DNA from: Caldilineaceae bacterium
Lineage (GTDB): Bacteria; Chloroflexota; Anaerolineae; Caldilineales; Caldilineaceae
NCBI GenBank assembly: GCA_026645575.1
Contig: JAPKMW010000055.1
Location: 8,012-72,011, forward strand
Reading direction: 5' to 3'
Length of the DNA stretch: 64,000 nt
Shown here: piece by piece, positions 1 to 7,395 of the stretch
Layout of the letters: each line of letters starts with the position of its first letter
Position numbering within the stretch: position 1 is the stretch's first letter
Made by a program: the position numbers and the translations under genes
The notes under the pieces: model-generated
The model's input: the letters and a program-made list of their open reading frames with translations, nothing else
What the model was told of the DNA's origin: nothing
Databases searched by the model: none

Positions 1-541
1 TCCCTTTAGCCCGTTGGACACCAGTGGTGACGGCGTTAATCTTGTTGCCATCAAACTCCACAACTGTACAACTGCCGGGACCATTTTCTGGTTTTTCCCG
101 TTTGTAGTTAGGCGCTTGATAAGCGGCTAGGATGGCGCCTTCCGCCGTGGCTTGCGCCGCCGCCTGAACATCCAACCCGCCAATGCCCCCGCCGTGGACA
201 ATGGTGGCATAGGCTTTGACCCCTTTGAGTTTGCGTAATGCCTGATAGGCCGTGGCCGACGCTTTGCGCACCCCTTTGCGATCAAACTTCTCCGCCTTGC
301 CCAGGCCAACGACCAAGACGCGACCGGCTGGTAGCTTGCCATTGGTATAGAGAACGGCGGTCGTGCCGGCCTTGCCGGTAAAGTCACCGGTGGCGATTAG
401 GTTGCTGATAGCGCCACCTAACGCTTGATCAACCGCACCGGTTGCGCCCCCCGGCGTTGTCACCCCTTCAAAGAGGTTGACAACAACGCAGTCGGTCAGT
501 TGCTGGGCAAGATTACCTTGGGTTACATCGACTTGTAACAT
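1..541 (-). CDS. pepA: Leucyl aminopeptidase (M17), 5' part only
   Basis: The reverse strand reads from ATG at 541 to the window edge, giving about 180 residues with no stop. The translation begins MLQVDVTQGNLAQQ and contains the N-terminal macro-like domain typical of M17 leucyl aminopeptidases, with LPAGRVLVVGLGK near residue 73 and a run of KASATAYQALRKLK that matches the family's N-domain helix. The two-metal catalytic domain lies beyond the window, so activity cannot be judged. A Shine-Dalgarno AAAGGA sits 6 bases before the ATG. The family hydrolyses N-terminal amino acids from peptides in the cytoplasm. The assignment rests on overall resemblance of the N-domain. Confidence 0.8.
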   Translation of the reverse strand, partial: MLQVDVTQGNLAQQLTDCVVVNLFEGVTTPGGATGAVDQALGGAISNLIATGDFTGKAGTTAVLYTNGKLPAGRVLVVGLGKAEKFDRKGVRKASATAYQALRKLKGVKAYATIVHGGGIGGLDVQAAAQATAEGAILAAYQAPNYKREKPENGPGSCTVVEFDGNKINAVTTGVQRAKG

Positions 542-556
542 GATTTATCCTTTCTG

Positions 557-637
557 GGTAGGTAAACAGGTAAACAGGTAGACACGTCTTACCTACCTGT
601 CTACCTGTCTACCTGTCTACCTGTTTACCTGTTTACC
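557..637. repeat. Inverted short-tandem-repeat array (AGGTAGAC/AGGTAAAC units)
   Basis: An 81-base gap between pepA and the aminotransferase consists of 8-base units (aggtaaac, aggtagac) followed, after a short spacer, by the reverse complement units (ctacctgt, ttacctgt) repeated about seven times. The array can fold into a long hairpin. Its right end supplies the TAA stop codon of the aminotransferase. Similar units recur at 23118-23199 and 50940-51113. Confidence 0.85.
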
Positions 638-1895
638 TTCGTAATTTTGTCTGCAACCGGCGCGCCGCTTCTTCCAGCATCTCGTCAGTTTTGCAAAAAC
701 AGAAACGTACTAAATTGTCAGTTAAATATTGATGGGCCGGGCTATAGAAATGGCTGGGGGGAATGGCGGCCACCCCTACCTCACGCGTCAACCAGCGACA
801 AAGGTTGACATCGCGTCGCACACCTGGTTCGAGCGGCGCATCAAGTCCACTGGTGTCTACTAGAATAAAATAGGAACCATCAGGTGTCAGCGGCGGCAGA
901 CCAACATCTTGCAACACATTGAGCAACAGGTCACGCTTGGCCTGATACATCCGGCTCAACCAGTTAAAATAATCATGGTCGGGCGCCACTTCCATCGCAA
1001 TTCCGACCGCCTCTTGCAATGGCGTCGCTACGGCAAAGGGGATCCACTGGTGGGCCATAAAAATGGCGTGGGCCAGCTTTTCCGACGCAATCGCCCAGCC
1101 GATCTTCCAGCCGGTGACGGAGAAGGTCTTACCGGCGCTCCCCAGTGTGACCGTGCGTTCCCACATGCCGGGCAGGGTGGCAATGCGCACATGTTCGACC
1201 CGCTGCTGCTCAGAACCCAGCGGGCTATAGGTCATCCACTCGTAGACCTCATCACTCAGCACCAAGACATCATGCTTTTGCACTAGATCGGCAATCTGTT
1301 GCAGTTCCGCCCGACTGAGAACCTTGCCCAGTGGATTCTGTGGCGTGTTGATGATGAGCAGGCGGGTGCGTTCATTAAAAGCGGCCTCCAACTCGGCCAT
1401 ATCCAGCACCCAGTCGGCGGAGGTGGCAGCGTTGGGTTTAGGGCGCAATGGCACATAGACCGGCGTGCCGCCGGCCATAATGACCGATGGCGCGTAGCTG
1501 TCATAAAATGGTTCGATCAATACCACTTCGTCGCCGGCTTGCACCAGTGCTTGCACCGTGGCGAAGATGCCCTCGGTGGCGCCGGTGGTGATGACAATTT
1601 CGGTTTGCGGGTTGAGATCGCGGCCAAAGAGCGGGCCATAGACCTTCGCCAGCGCAGTGATCAGCCGGGGATGGCCGGCGCTGCGCGCGTATTGATTGAG
1701 ATCGGCGCCAATGGCGCGTTGCGCCGCCTCTTTGACAAAATCAGGGGCGGGAAAGTTGGGAAAGCCTTGACCCAAATTGACCGCGTTGTGTTGAATCGCT
1801 AGGGCTGTATATTCAGCAAAGACCGTCGTCCCAAAGCTGCGTACCCGTTGCGCTGGCTGAAAGGACGATTGGCCTGGGGCGGATGATGTTGACAT
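633..1895 (-). CDS. PLP-dependent class I/II aminotransferase (kynurenine/methionine aminotransferase type)
   Basis: The 420-residue product is a fold-type I aminotransferase. Visible family marks are NTPQNPLGK (Asn186 and Pro), SDEVYEW (Asp215) and the Schiff-base lysine in LGSAGKTFSVTGWKIGW (Lys256), with a conserved C-terminal VRFCFCK. The combination, including the N-terminal NLGQGFPNFPAPDF, fits the kynurenine-oxoglutarate/methionine aminotransferase (YbdL/KAT) group, but the substrate cannot be read from sequence. The open frame reaches a TTG at 1931. ATG at 1895 is preferred because AAGGA lies 7 bases upstream of it. A TATAAT on the minus strand at 1940-1945 may be the -10 box; no good -35 is seen. 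Its stop codon lies in the adjacent tandem repeat. Confidence 0.85.
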   Translation of the reverse strand: MSTSSAPGQSSFQPAQRVRSFGTTVFAEYTALAIQHNAVNLGQGFPNFPAPDFVKEAAQRAIGADLNQYARSAGHPRLITALAKVYGPLFGRDLNPQTEIVITTGATEGIFATVQALVQAGDEVVLIEPFYDSYAPSVIMAGGTPVYVPLRPKPNAATSADWVLDMAELEAAFNERTRLLIINTPQNPLGKVLSRAELQQIADLVQKHDVLVLSDEVYEWMTYSPLGSEQQRVEHVRIATLPGMWERTVTLGSAGKTFSVTGWKIGWAIASEKLAHAIFMAHQWIPFAVATPLQEAVGIAMEVAPDHDYFNWLSRMYQAKRDLLLNVLQDVGLPPLTPDGSYFILVDTSGLDAPLEPGVRRDVNLCRWLTREVGVAAIPPSHFYSPAHQYLTDNLVRFCFCKTDEMLEEAARRLQTKLRR

Positions 1896-2168
1896 GCCTT
1901 GTTCCTTGGTTGAATGAATCGATAATTTCAATGGAGGATATTATACCTGATGAGCGGTTGGAACGCGAAGTAAGACACTCCATTCTGCATGATCTGCCGC
2001 GGCTACGAGCGGGCAGAGTAATGTCGGTGTATATACGTCACCCCACGCTTTGGTCTGGCTGCGCGCCCGCTGGGCGAAGTGGCTGGTTGTACCAGGTTTG
2101 ACAGCCAGCCGCGATCCATGCGATCATTGGGGCCATATCTTCGTCCTGTTCCAGAGGAAAGCTACCTG

Positions 2169-3350
2169 ATGAATTCACGTCAACGCATGGCGGCGGCCAT
2201 GCACCATGAATTGCCCGATCGGGTGCCGGTGATGTGTCAACTGGCGCTCGGCCACTATTTTCTCAACACCGACCTGTCACCGCAAGAGATCTGGTTTACC
2301 AGCGAGGGCTTTGCTGAAGCGCTCGTAACGCTGCAACGGCGCTACCGCTTTGATGGCATTCTCATCAACCTGCCGGGCCGACCACCGGGATTGCTCGACC
2401 GCATTCAGTCTATCACCAAAAACGATGACGGCCAATGGATCACCTGGGACACCGGCGACCGCACCTTCTTTCCCTGGGATGACAACCCACACCTCCATGT
2501 CGCCAACCCCGATGTTCCCAGCCGCGCCGATTTTGCGACGCTCGACCCGGATGACCTCAGCGGGCTGGATCAACTCAAGGGCTACCTGTGGAACACCTAT
2601 CACATCCCCTGGCTCGACGGCAAAGCACAACCGGGGCCACTGGCCGAGATTCCGCCCTACTTCTTCGACACCATTGACGCCGTTAAACGACGGGTAGGCG
2701 ATGAAGTCTCTGTGCATGGCGAAGTCTTTTCGCCATTGACCCACTACCTGGAACTCTTTGGCTACGAGAAGGCGCTCGTCACCTTTATCATGAACAAGCA
2801 GAAGGTCCACGCCATTCTTGACCGCATTACCGAGGCGGCGATCACTTGGGCGGTAGCGCAGGCGAAACGTGGGGTTGATGCCGTATTGATGTCGTCGGCC
2901 TTTGTCGGCGGGCCGTTCCTTTCGCCCCGTATGTACAAAGAGTTCGTTGTCCCCTATGAACGGCGGGTGGCTGAGGCGGTCAAGGCGACCGGCGTTCCGA
3001 TTTACACCCATACTTGCGGCAGCATCGGCGATCGGCTCGACCTGATGCTGGCAACCGGCACCCAGGGGATCGACACCTTTGACCCGCCACCGCTGGGCAA
3101 CACTGAACTGGCAACGGTGAAAGCCCAGATCGGCGACAAGGTCTTTATCAAGGGCAACATGAACTCGGTTGAACTGCTACAGGCCAAGCACGAGCAGGAG
3201 GTGATCGACATGGCGACCGACCGCATTGTCACGGGAATGCCGGGCGGCGGTTATATTTTGAGTACGGCCTGTTCCGTTGCGCCCAAAGTTGCGCCCTGGA
3301 AGTTAGAGATGTTGACCCCCCTGGCTGAGGCATTGGGCCGTTACTCCTAG
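2169..3350 (+). CDS. Uroporphyrinogen decarboxylase-like (URO-D superfamily) protein
   Basis: A 393-residue TIM-barrel protein of the URO-D superfamily, which includes true uroporphyrinogen decarboxylase and corrinoid methyltransferases such as MtaA and CmuA. Recognisable parts are the N-terminal MNSRQRMAAAMHHELPDRVP, the central YTHTCGSIGDRLD and the C-terminal GMPGGGYILSTACSV followed by a helix. No corrinoid protein or heme gene lies next to it, so a methyltransferase or an unassigned catabolic role is at least as likely as heme synthesis. The frame is open from 2079, but ATG 2169 has the family N-terminus and an AGAGGAAA upstream. A rho-independent terminator follows at 3387. Confidence 0.8.
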   Translation: MNSRQRMAAAMHHELPDRVPVMCQLALGHYFLNTDLSPQEIWFTSEGFAEALVTLQRRYRFDGILINLPGRPPGLLDRIQSITKNDDGQWITWDTGDRTFFPWDDNPHLHVANPDVPSRADFATLDPDDLSGLDQLKGYLWNTYHIPWLDGKAQPGPLAEIPPYFFDTIDAVKRRVGDEVSVHGEVFSPLTHYLELFGYEKALVTFIMNKQKVHAILDRITEAAITWAVAQAKRGVDAVLMSSAFVGGPFLSPRMYKEFVVPYERRVAEAVKATGVPIYTHTCGSIGDRLDLMLATGTQGIDTFDPPPLGNTELATVKAQIGDKVFIKGNMNSVELLQAKHEQEVIDMATDRIVTGMPGGGYILSTACSVAPKVAPWKLEMLTPLAEALGRYS

Positions 3351-3386
3351 TGGCGCGACCATTTACTTTTTAGCCATGAGGAGTCG

Positions 3387-3408
3387 GCACGCCCACGTGC
3401 GTTTTTTT
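3387..3408 (+). terminator. Rho-independent terminator after the URO-D-like gene
   Basis: GCACG, loop CCCA, CGTGC, then G and a run of seven T. The stem is short but GC-rich and is placed 37 bases after the stop codon. Confidence 0.65.
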
Positions 3409-3574
3409 ATATGAATTTCGTAATTACTCAGCCTCAGGTGCTCGGCACTGGTCAAACAATGGTCGGATGAATAATCTACACCTGACCAGTGCAACGCACC
3501 TGAGCAGTTACTGAATTTCTTTCAATGGTTAATAAGCCAGCGAGATAAGGCATATTCAAATAAATAGCTATCCA

Positions 3575-3650
3575 GTAGGGGCACGAGGTTGGGCGGGGAG
3601 CATCATCCCTTTGCCACGAAGTGATCTTCCGCCCAATCTCATGCCCGTAC
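3575..3650. repeat. Divergent solo copy of the terminal repeat palindrome
   Basis: GTAGGGGCACGAGGTTGGGC at the left and GCCCAATCTCATGCCCGTAC at the right form an imperfect inverted repeat of about 76 bases. Layout and sequence resemble the GTAGGGGCATGGGGTGCGGC...CCCCGTGCCCGT half-unit of the 192-bp tandem repeat at 63307-64000, 60 kb away. Confidence 0.6.
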
Positions 3651-3732
3651 GACTCTGGATACTTTATTCTTTGAATACGCCTAAACCGATGTAAGGTAGC
3701 GCTATCTTCCAGATGGGTTAACATGTAATCCG

Positions 3733-4020
3733 TTACATCAGCGCGTGTGATTTGCCAACCATAGTTGTTAAGGTGAGCTGCGTGCTAAGTCCTTTGAATG
3801 CACTCATAATTAAAACAGCAACCACATGCGGATTAAGATCAGTCCGAAAAGCGCCCGTTGCAATACCGCTTTGTAACAATGGCATCAAATAATTAGACCA
3901 GCTTACATCGGTTGCGGTAAGGATACGACGCACTTCTTCATCACGTTCGGCGCGCCGGAAGAGTTCGTTAACTAGAGCAAAATGGGCGGATAAACGATGA
4001 ACGTGATCAACCATTCCCAT
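3733..4020 (-). pseudogene. TetR-family regulator, C-terminal ligand-domain remnant
   Basis: The 95-residue frame resembles the C-terminal all-helical domain of TetR regulators: FRRAERDEEVRRIL, then LLQSGIATGAFRTDLNPHVVA and LIMSAFKGLSTQL. There is no N-terminal helix-turn-helix: the bases upstream of ATG 4020 do not encode one in any frame before the 40-bp palindrome at 4103. A functional TetR repressor needs that domain, so this is most likely a degraded remnant. No Shine-Dalgarno is obvious. It could also be expressed as a short free domain, but nothing supports that. Confidence 0.55.
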
Positions 4021-4102
4021 GAAAGAAACGCTTGCGGTTAGTGTTAGATGAGCGAAGGTGTCTCAACCGGTTTACCTCAAGTAGGATGTAATAATGCCTA
4101 TA

Positions 4103-4142
4103 CAACAAAGTGGGGAGCGTATATACGCTCCCCACTTTGTTG
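4103..4142. repeat. Perfect 40-bp palindrome
   Basis: CAACAAAGTGGGGAGCGTAT followed by its exact reverse complement with no spacer. It lies between the TetR remnant and the small-gene pair, both of which read leftward. It may act as a terminator for the small genes, although no long T run follows. Confidence 0.8.
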
Positions 4143-4166
4143 ATATTCATTTTTCATCACAGCCAC

Positions 4167-4388
4167 CTAGCTTGGTTGGTGCCGCATGGCAGCGATCCTA
4201 TCGGTGCGAGTCGGCTGCGGTTGGTTGTTCCCTGCGTGCCGTTGCGCCCACAGCCGTGCGAACCAAGTCGACAAATTCGGGGTCCGTCGTGGCCGAAGGT
4301 GGGCAATACGCCGGGCCTGGGCCACTTCTTGCAGCCGTGCTTTATGTTGTAGCAGGGCCAGTTCTGCTTGTTGTTGATAGCACATCAT
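4167..4388 (-). CDS. Small glutamine-rich protein of unknown function (second of a pair)
   Basis: About 73 residues beginning with a run of methionines, then CYQQQAELALLQHKARLQEV and a basic, arginine-rich middle. It is predicted to be one amphipathic helix followed by a disordered tail. I do not recognise a family. A GTGAGG motif precedes four consecutive ATG codons; the third (4388) has the best spacing. It follows the 4453-4677 gene in the same direction and shares its Gln-rich helix style (QQQ...LLQ against QQDRHQELMRLAEQQ), which suggests a duplicated small-protein pair in one transcript. Confidence 0.45.
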   Translation of the reverse strand: MMCYQQQAELALLQHKARLQEVAQARRIAHLRPRRTPNLSTWFARLWAQRHAGNNQPQPTRTDRIAAMRHQPS

Positions 4389-4452
4389 CATCATAGCCTC
4401 ACTTTTGGGTAAACAATTGACTATTCGTCCGTTATTCATACATGTGTTGCGC

Positions 4453-4677
4453 TTATCGCGGCAGCAGTGTACGAATCCTCATTTGGAACACGGCAAACAA
4501 TTTTTCCTGCAAGCTAGTGCGGGTCACGCTATGCTTTACCCCACTCATCGCCTTTGCCTGGGTTCGGTTGCCGTTTGCGGTGTGCGTCTGCACCAGCCGC
4601 TGTTGCTCCGCCAGGCGCATCAACTCCTGATGGCGATCCTGCTGGATCGTCGCCAGGGTGTTAATATCCATCAACAT
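4453..4677 (-). CDS. Small helical protein of unknown function (first of a pair)
   Basis: A 74-residue product starting MLMDINTLATIQQDRHQELM, with a heptad-like helix QELMRLAEQQRLVQ and a basic C-terminus. A strong AGAAGGAG lies 9 bases before ATG 4677, which is the main evidence that it is translated. No enzyme motif, signal peptide or membrane segment is seen. TATAGT on the minus strand at 4715-4720 could be its -10 box. The next small gene starts about 60 bases after its stop. Confidence 0.5.
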   Translation of the reverse strand: MLMDINTLATIQQDRHQELMRLAEQQRLVQTHTANGNRTQAKAMSGVKHSVTRTSLQEKLFAVFQMRIRTLLPR

Positions 4678-4803
4678 ACGTTTGTTCTCCTTCTAAAATC
4701 ACGTACCTGTGGATACTATAGCGCACGGCGCGGCATTGGCTGTCTATCAGTCTGTCTATCCAAACGTCTGTTCTAGCGCTCTTTTGATGCAATTGAAAGC
4801 TTG

Positions 4804-4859
4804 CTCGTAGCCAGTCCGTGACTGGCGGGGGGGACGCCAGTCACGGACTGGCTACGAGC
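4804..4859. repeat. REP-like palindrome, GCTCGTAGCC family
   Basis: GCTCGTAGCCAGTCCGTGAC and its near-exact complement flank a G-rich loop. It is the first full member of a family found about nine times in this window (see findings). Confidence 0.85.
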
Positions 4860-4889
4860 GTAGTGGCAGCCAAGGCTGTTCAAAATGTG

Positions 4890-5726
4890 TTAACGCAAAA
4901 TTCGTTGGTCGTACAAATCTTTACCGCCGACCGTTTTGGTGATCGTGGCGCTGCGATAGTCAAGAATTTCCAGCCCATGAAAGGTGTTGACAATCATGTA
5001 CTGGGTGGGTAGATCTTCCCAACGAGCGGAATGAAAGGTCACCCGTCCCATGCCCTGCCATTGTTCCTTAACCACCCGATTGGGTGTCGCTGCCGGTGTC
5101 AACACCGGGTAGGCGACATCGGCCTGCCCCCAGTCACCGGTGCGTGGCATATATTTGTAATGGAGAAGCCCGTCAATCGGCGTGGCGCTGGTCGTTGATG
5201 CCGGCGCATCAGTTGATACGGGCATCAACCCTGTGACGCTAAGATCCATGAACTTGAAGCCCAACCAACTGGCGGTGCAATGAGTTGTGCCATGCAGGAT
5301 GGTTGGCTCGGGCAATTCACAGTAGATTTTGGCAAAGCCCAACTCTTCCCGCCCGGTGATGATCGGATCGGTGAGATTTTCCCAGAGAACCGTAAGGAAA
5401 TTTCCGGTCACCCGATCAACCTGCCCAGTGAAGGTGACCGGAAAGCTAACGCCTAACGTATTATATCCGCGCCCGGCCAGCCATTCGATTTCGGTGATGT
5501 AAGAGGCTGTCACCGTCACCACTGGCTCACCGGCCAGCGTAAAGCCGGGTGGTAGGAGAGGCATCAATTGTGCCGCGTTGGTCAAAAAGCTGACAGCAAT
5601 AGCTGTACTCTTGGGGTTTTCTTTGCAGGCGAAGCGGTTGCCCTCCGGGCCGCGGCGGGGACCGGTGGCTGGGCCAAAGTGCGTCGGCATGCGATACATC
5701 TGGGTTGGGTTCAATTGGTAGGACAT
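4890..5726 (-). CDS. Acetoacetate decarboxylase-family protein
   Basis: The 278-residue product resembles acetoacetate decarboxylases. The family's Schiff-base lysine motif appears as GREELGFAK around residue 130 of the product. In clostridial ADC the lysine is followed by a second lysine that lowers its pKa; here the neighbour is isoleucine, so classical acetoacetate decarboxylation is uncertain and the protein may belong to the ADC-like group with other keto-acid or aldol chemistry. The frame is open to 5777, but AGAGGAG sits 8 bases before ATG 5726 (MSYQLNPTQ), so that start is chosen. It is divergent from the neighbouring acetyltransferase gene, with about 115 bases between starts. Confidence 0.75.
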   Translation of the reverse strand: MSYQLNPTQMYRMPTHFGPATGPRRGPEGNRFACKENPKSTAIAVSFLTNAAQLMPLLPPGFTLAGEPVVTVTASYITEIEWLAGRGYNTLGVSFPVTFTGQVDRVTGNFLTVLWENLTDPIITGREELGFAKIYCELPEPTILHGTTHCTASWLGFKFMDLSVTGLMPVSTDAPASTTSATPIDGLLHYKYMPRTGDWGQADVAYPVLTPAATPNRVVKEQWQGMGRVTFHSARWEDLPTQYMIVNTFHGLEILDYRSATITKTVGGKDLYDQRILR

Positions 5727-5841
5727 CGGTTGGTCTCCTCTCTGCTGTGGGGTGATGGTGTTTGGTAAATCGCTCATGGTAGCTTACCATTAGTTGCTAA
5801 CGAGACCAAGCGTGTTACCAAGACGGCTAGAGGAGCTTCCT

Positions 5842-6417
5842 ATGGACAATATCTTGCGCAACATTCCCGACAGCTTCGAGAGCGACCGGTTACTGATTCG
5901 GTCACCCCGCCCAGGTGATGGGGCGATGGTTAATGCGGCTGTTCTCGACTCGCTGGTCGAGTTGCGCCCTTGGATGGTGTGGGCGCAACAGACGCCCACG
6001 GTTGAGGATAACGAACGCTATACCCGTGAAGCCCATATCCGCTTTCTGAAACGGGAAGAGTTGCCGCTGGTACTGTTGCTCAAAGGAACGGAGATCATGG
6101 TGGGCAGCAGCGGGTTGCATCGTATCAACTGGACGGTGCCCAAGTTCGAGATCGGCTATTGGGTGCGCACCCCTTATGCCGGTAAAGGCTATATCACGGA
6201 AGCCGTTGCCGCCATCACGGAATTTGCCTTTACCACCTTGGGCGCGCACCGGGTTGAGATTCGTTGTGATGCCAAGAACGAACGCAGTGCGGCGGTCGCA
6301 CGGCGTGGCGGCTTCATGCTGGAAGGGACGCTCCGCAACGAAGATCGCTGCCCGATGACGAATGAGTTGCGCGATACCTTGGTCTTTGCCAAAATCAGAC
6401 CGGAAAGTAATCACTAA
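5842..6417 (+). CDS. GNAT acetyltransferase, RimJ/RimL type
   Basis: A 191-residue acetyltransferase. The layout is that of ribosomal-protein or antibiotic N-acetyltransferases: SDRLLIRSPRPGDGAMV at the N-terminus, FEIGYWVRTPYAGKGYITEA as the acetyl-CoA binding region near residue 112, and HRVEIRCDAKNERSAAVARR with GFMLEGTLRNE towards the C-terminus. The substrate is not predictable. ATG 5842 has AGAGGAG 6 bases upstream. Its stop is 31 bases before the creatininase-family gene, which reads the same way, so the two may be cotranscribed. Confidence 0.85.
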   Translation: MDNILRNIPDSFESDRLLIRSPRPGDGAMVNAAVLDSLVELRPWMVWAQQTPTVEDNERYTREAHIRFLKREELPLVLLLKGTEIMVGSSGLHRINWTVPKFEIGYWVRTPYAGKGYITEAVAAITEFAFTTLGAHRVEIRCDAKNERSAAVARRGGFMLEGTLRNEDRCPMTNELRDTLVFAKIRPESNH

Positions 6418-6445
6418 CCGCGCATTGCAAAGATAGGAAACCTTT

Positions 6446-7189
6446 ATGGGAATTTACACAGACCAACTCACAACCGAAGTCCGTCTGGAGCGAATGCACC
6501 CCGCCCAGATCGACGCTGCCAAGGCCCGGCGACCGGCGATTTATGTACCATTTGGCGCGCTGGAATGGCATGGCTATCACAACCCCGTCGGGCTGGACGC
6601 ACTCAAGGCACATGAGCAATTGGTCGGGCTAGCCATGCAAGCTGGCGGCGTAGTCTATCCGCCGATCTACTTTGGTTCCGGCGGCGGTCATACCCAGTGG
6701 CCCCACTCCTTTATGGTCAATGCCCAGGCGATGACCCAAATTGTCACCGATCTGCTGCATGGCTTCCAGCGCGACGGCTACAGCCATGCCATTCTCATCT
6801 CCGGCCATTACCCGAACCGCAGTCAATATCTGGATGCCGGCGTGACGGCCTATCAACAGGCCGGTGGCGCTATGCACGTGTTGGCGCTCATCGAAAATCA
6901 AGTCCCCGGTGTGGAGGGCGACCACGCCGCCAAATATGAAACGTCGTCCATGCTCTACCTGGATGCCAAGCTAGTCAACCCGGCGCCGCTGCGGGAAAAC
7001 CCCAATAACGACATTGGCGGGCCGGAAGAACGCATCAACTGGATGGGCGCTGAATATGCCGGTCATCCCTGCTATGGCCTGGTAGGCATTGACCCGCGGC
7101 GCTATGCGTCGGCTACGGTCGGCGCGGCCAATACAGATAAGCTACTCGCCTTCCTCGCTGATTGGCTAACAACAGAGGAGTCGCGCTGA
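6446..7189 (+). CDS. Creatininase-family amidohydrolase
   Basis: A 247-residue protein of the creatininase/creatinine amidohydrolase superfamily, metal-dependent enzymes that include FAPy deformylase-like and mycofactocin MftE proteins. Metal-binding motifs visible are FGALEWHGYHNPVGLD (Glu, His and Asp ligands), ILISGHYPNRSQ, and VEGDHAAKYETSSM carrying the late Glu. The YHNPVGLD segment departs somewhat from the usual HLPLGTD pattern. The reaction cannot be named beyond amide or C-N bond hydrolysis. AGGAAA lies 6 bases before the ATG. The next 200 bases hold an AT-rich palindrome and no gene. Confidence 0.8.
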   Translation: MGIYTDQLTTEVRLERMHPAQIDAAKARRPAIYVPFGALEWHGYHNPVGLDALKAHEQLVGLAMQAGGVVYPPIYFGSGGGHTQWPHSFMVNAQAMTQIVTDLLHGFQRDGYSHAILISGHYPNRSQYLDAGVTAYQQAGGAMHVLALIENQVPGVEGDHAAKYETSSMLYLDAKLVNPAPLRENPNNDIGGPEERINWMGAEYAGHPCYGLVGIDPRRYASATVGAANTDKLLAFLADWLTTEESR

Positions 7190-7239
7190 TCATGACAACA
7201 AACGACACGCGAATTAATTTTGATTTACTTATGCCTGCT

Positions 7240-7331
7240 AAGTAAAACCCAGAAAGTAATTAGAAATAGAATTCTGTGTTCACATGAGTAAAAATGCAAT
7301 TTTATGTCTAAAGACTTTCTGGGCTTTACTT
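7240..7331. repeat. AT-rich palindromic element
   Basis: AAGTAAAACCCAGAAAGT at 7240-7257 is mirrored by ACTTTCTGGGCTTTACTT at 7314-7331 around an AT-rich centre. An outer GAATTAA at 7211 and TTAATTC at 7331 may extend the symmetry. Base composition is clearly lower in GC than the flanking genes. It lies between two convergent genes. Confidence 0.75.
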
Positions 7332-7395
7332 AATTCGATTTGAGCAAACTACCAGCTACAATGTACCGGAATGCAGTCACTCTTTCATCCATACT

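Larger units (their letters stand above)
3351..3732. other. Gene-free stretch with two palindromic elements
   Basis: No credible gene is seen here. The stretch holds the terminator at 3387-3408, an imperfect inverted repeat at about 3425-3512 (CTCAGGTGC and GGCACTGGTCA, mirrored by TGACCAGTGC and GCACCTGAG), and the palindrome at 3575-3650. A short reverse frame at 3476-3724 runs through these palindromes and is not credited. Confidence 0.6.

Noticed and set aside
3476..3724. 82-codon reverse frame after the URO-D-like gene
   Set aside because: It reads straight through two palindromic elements and has no independent coding evidence.
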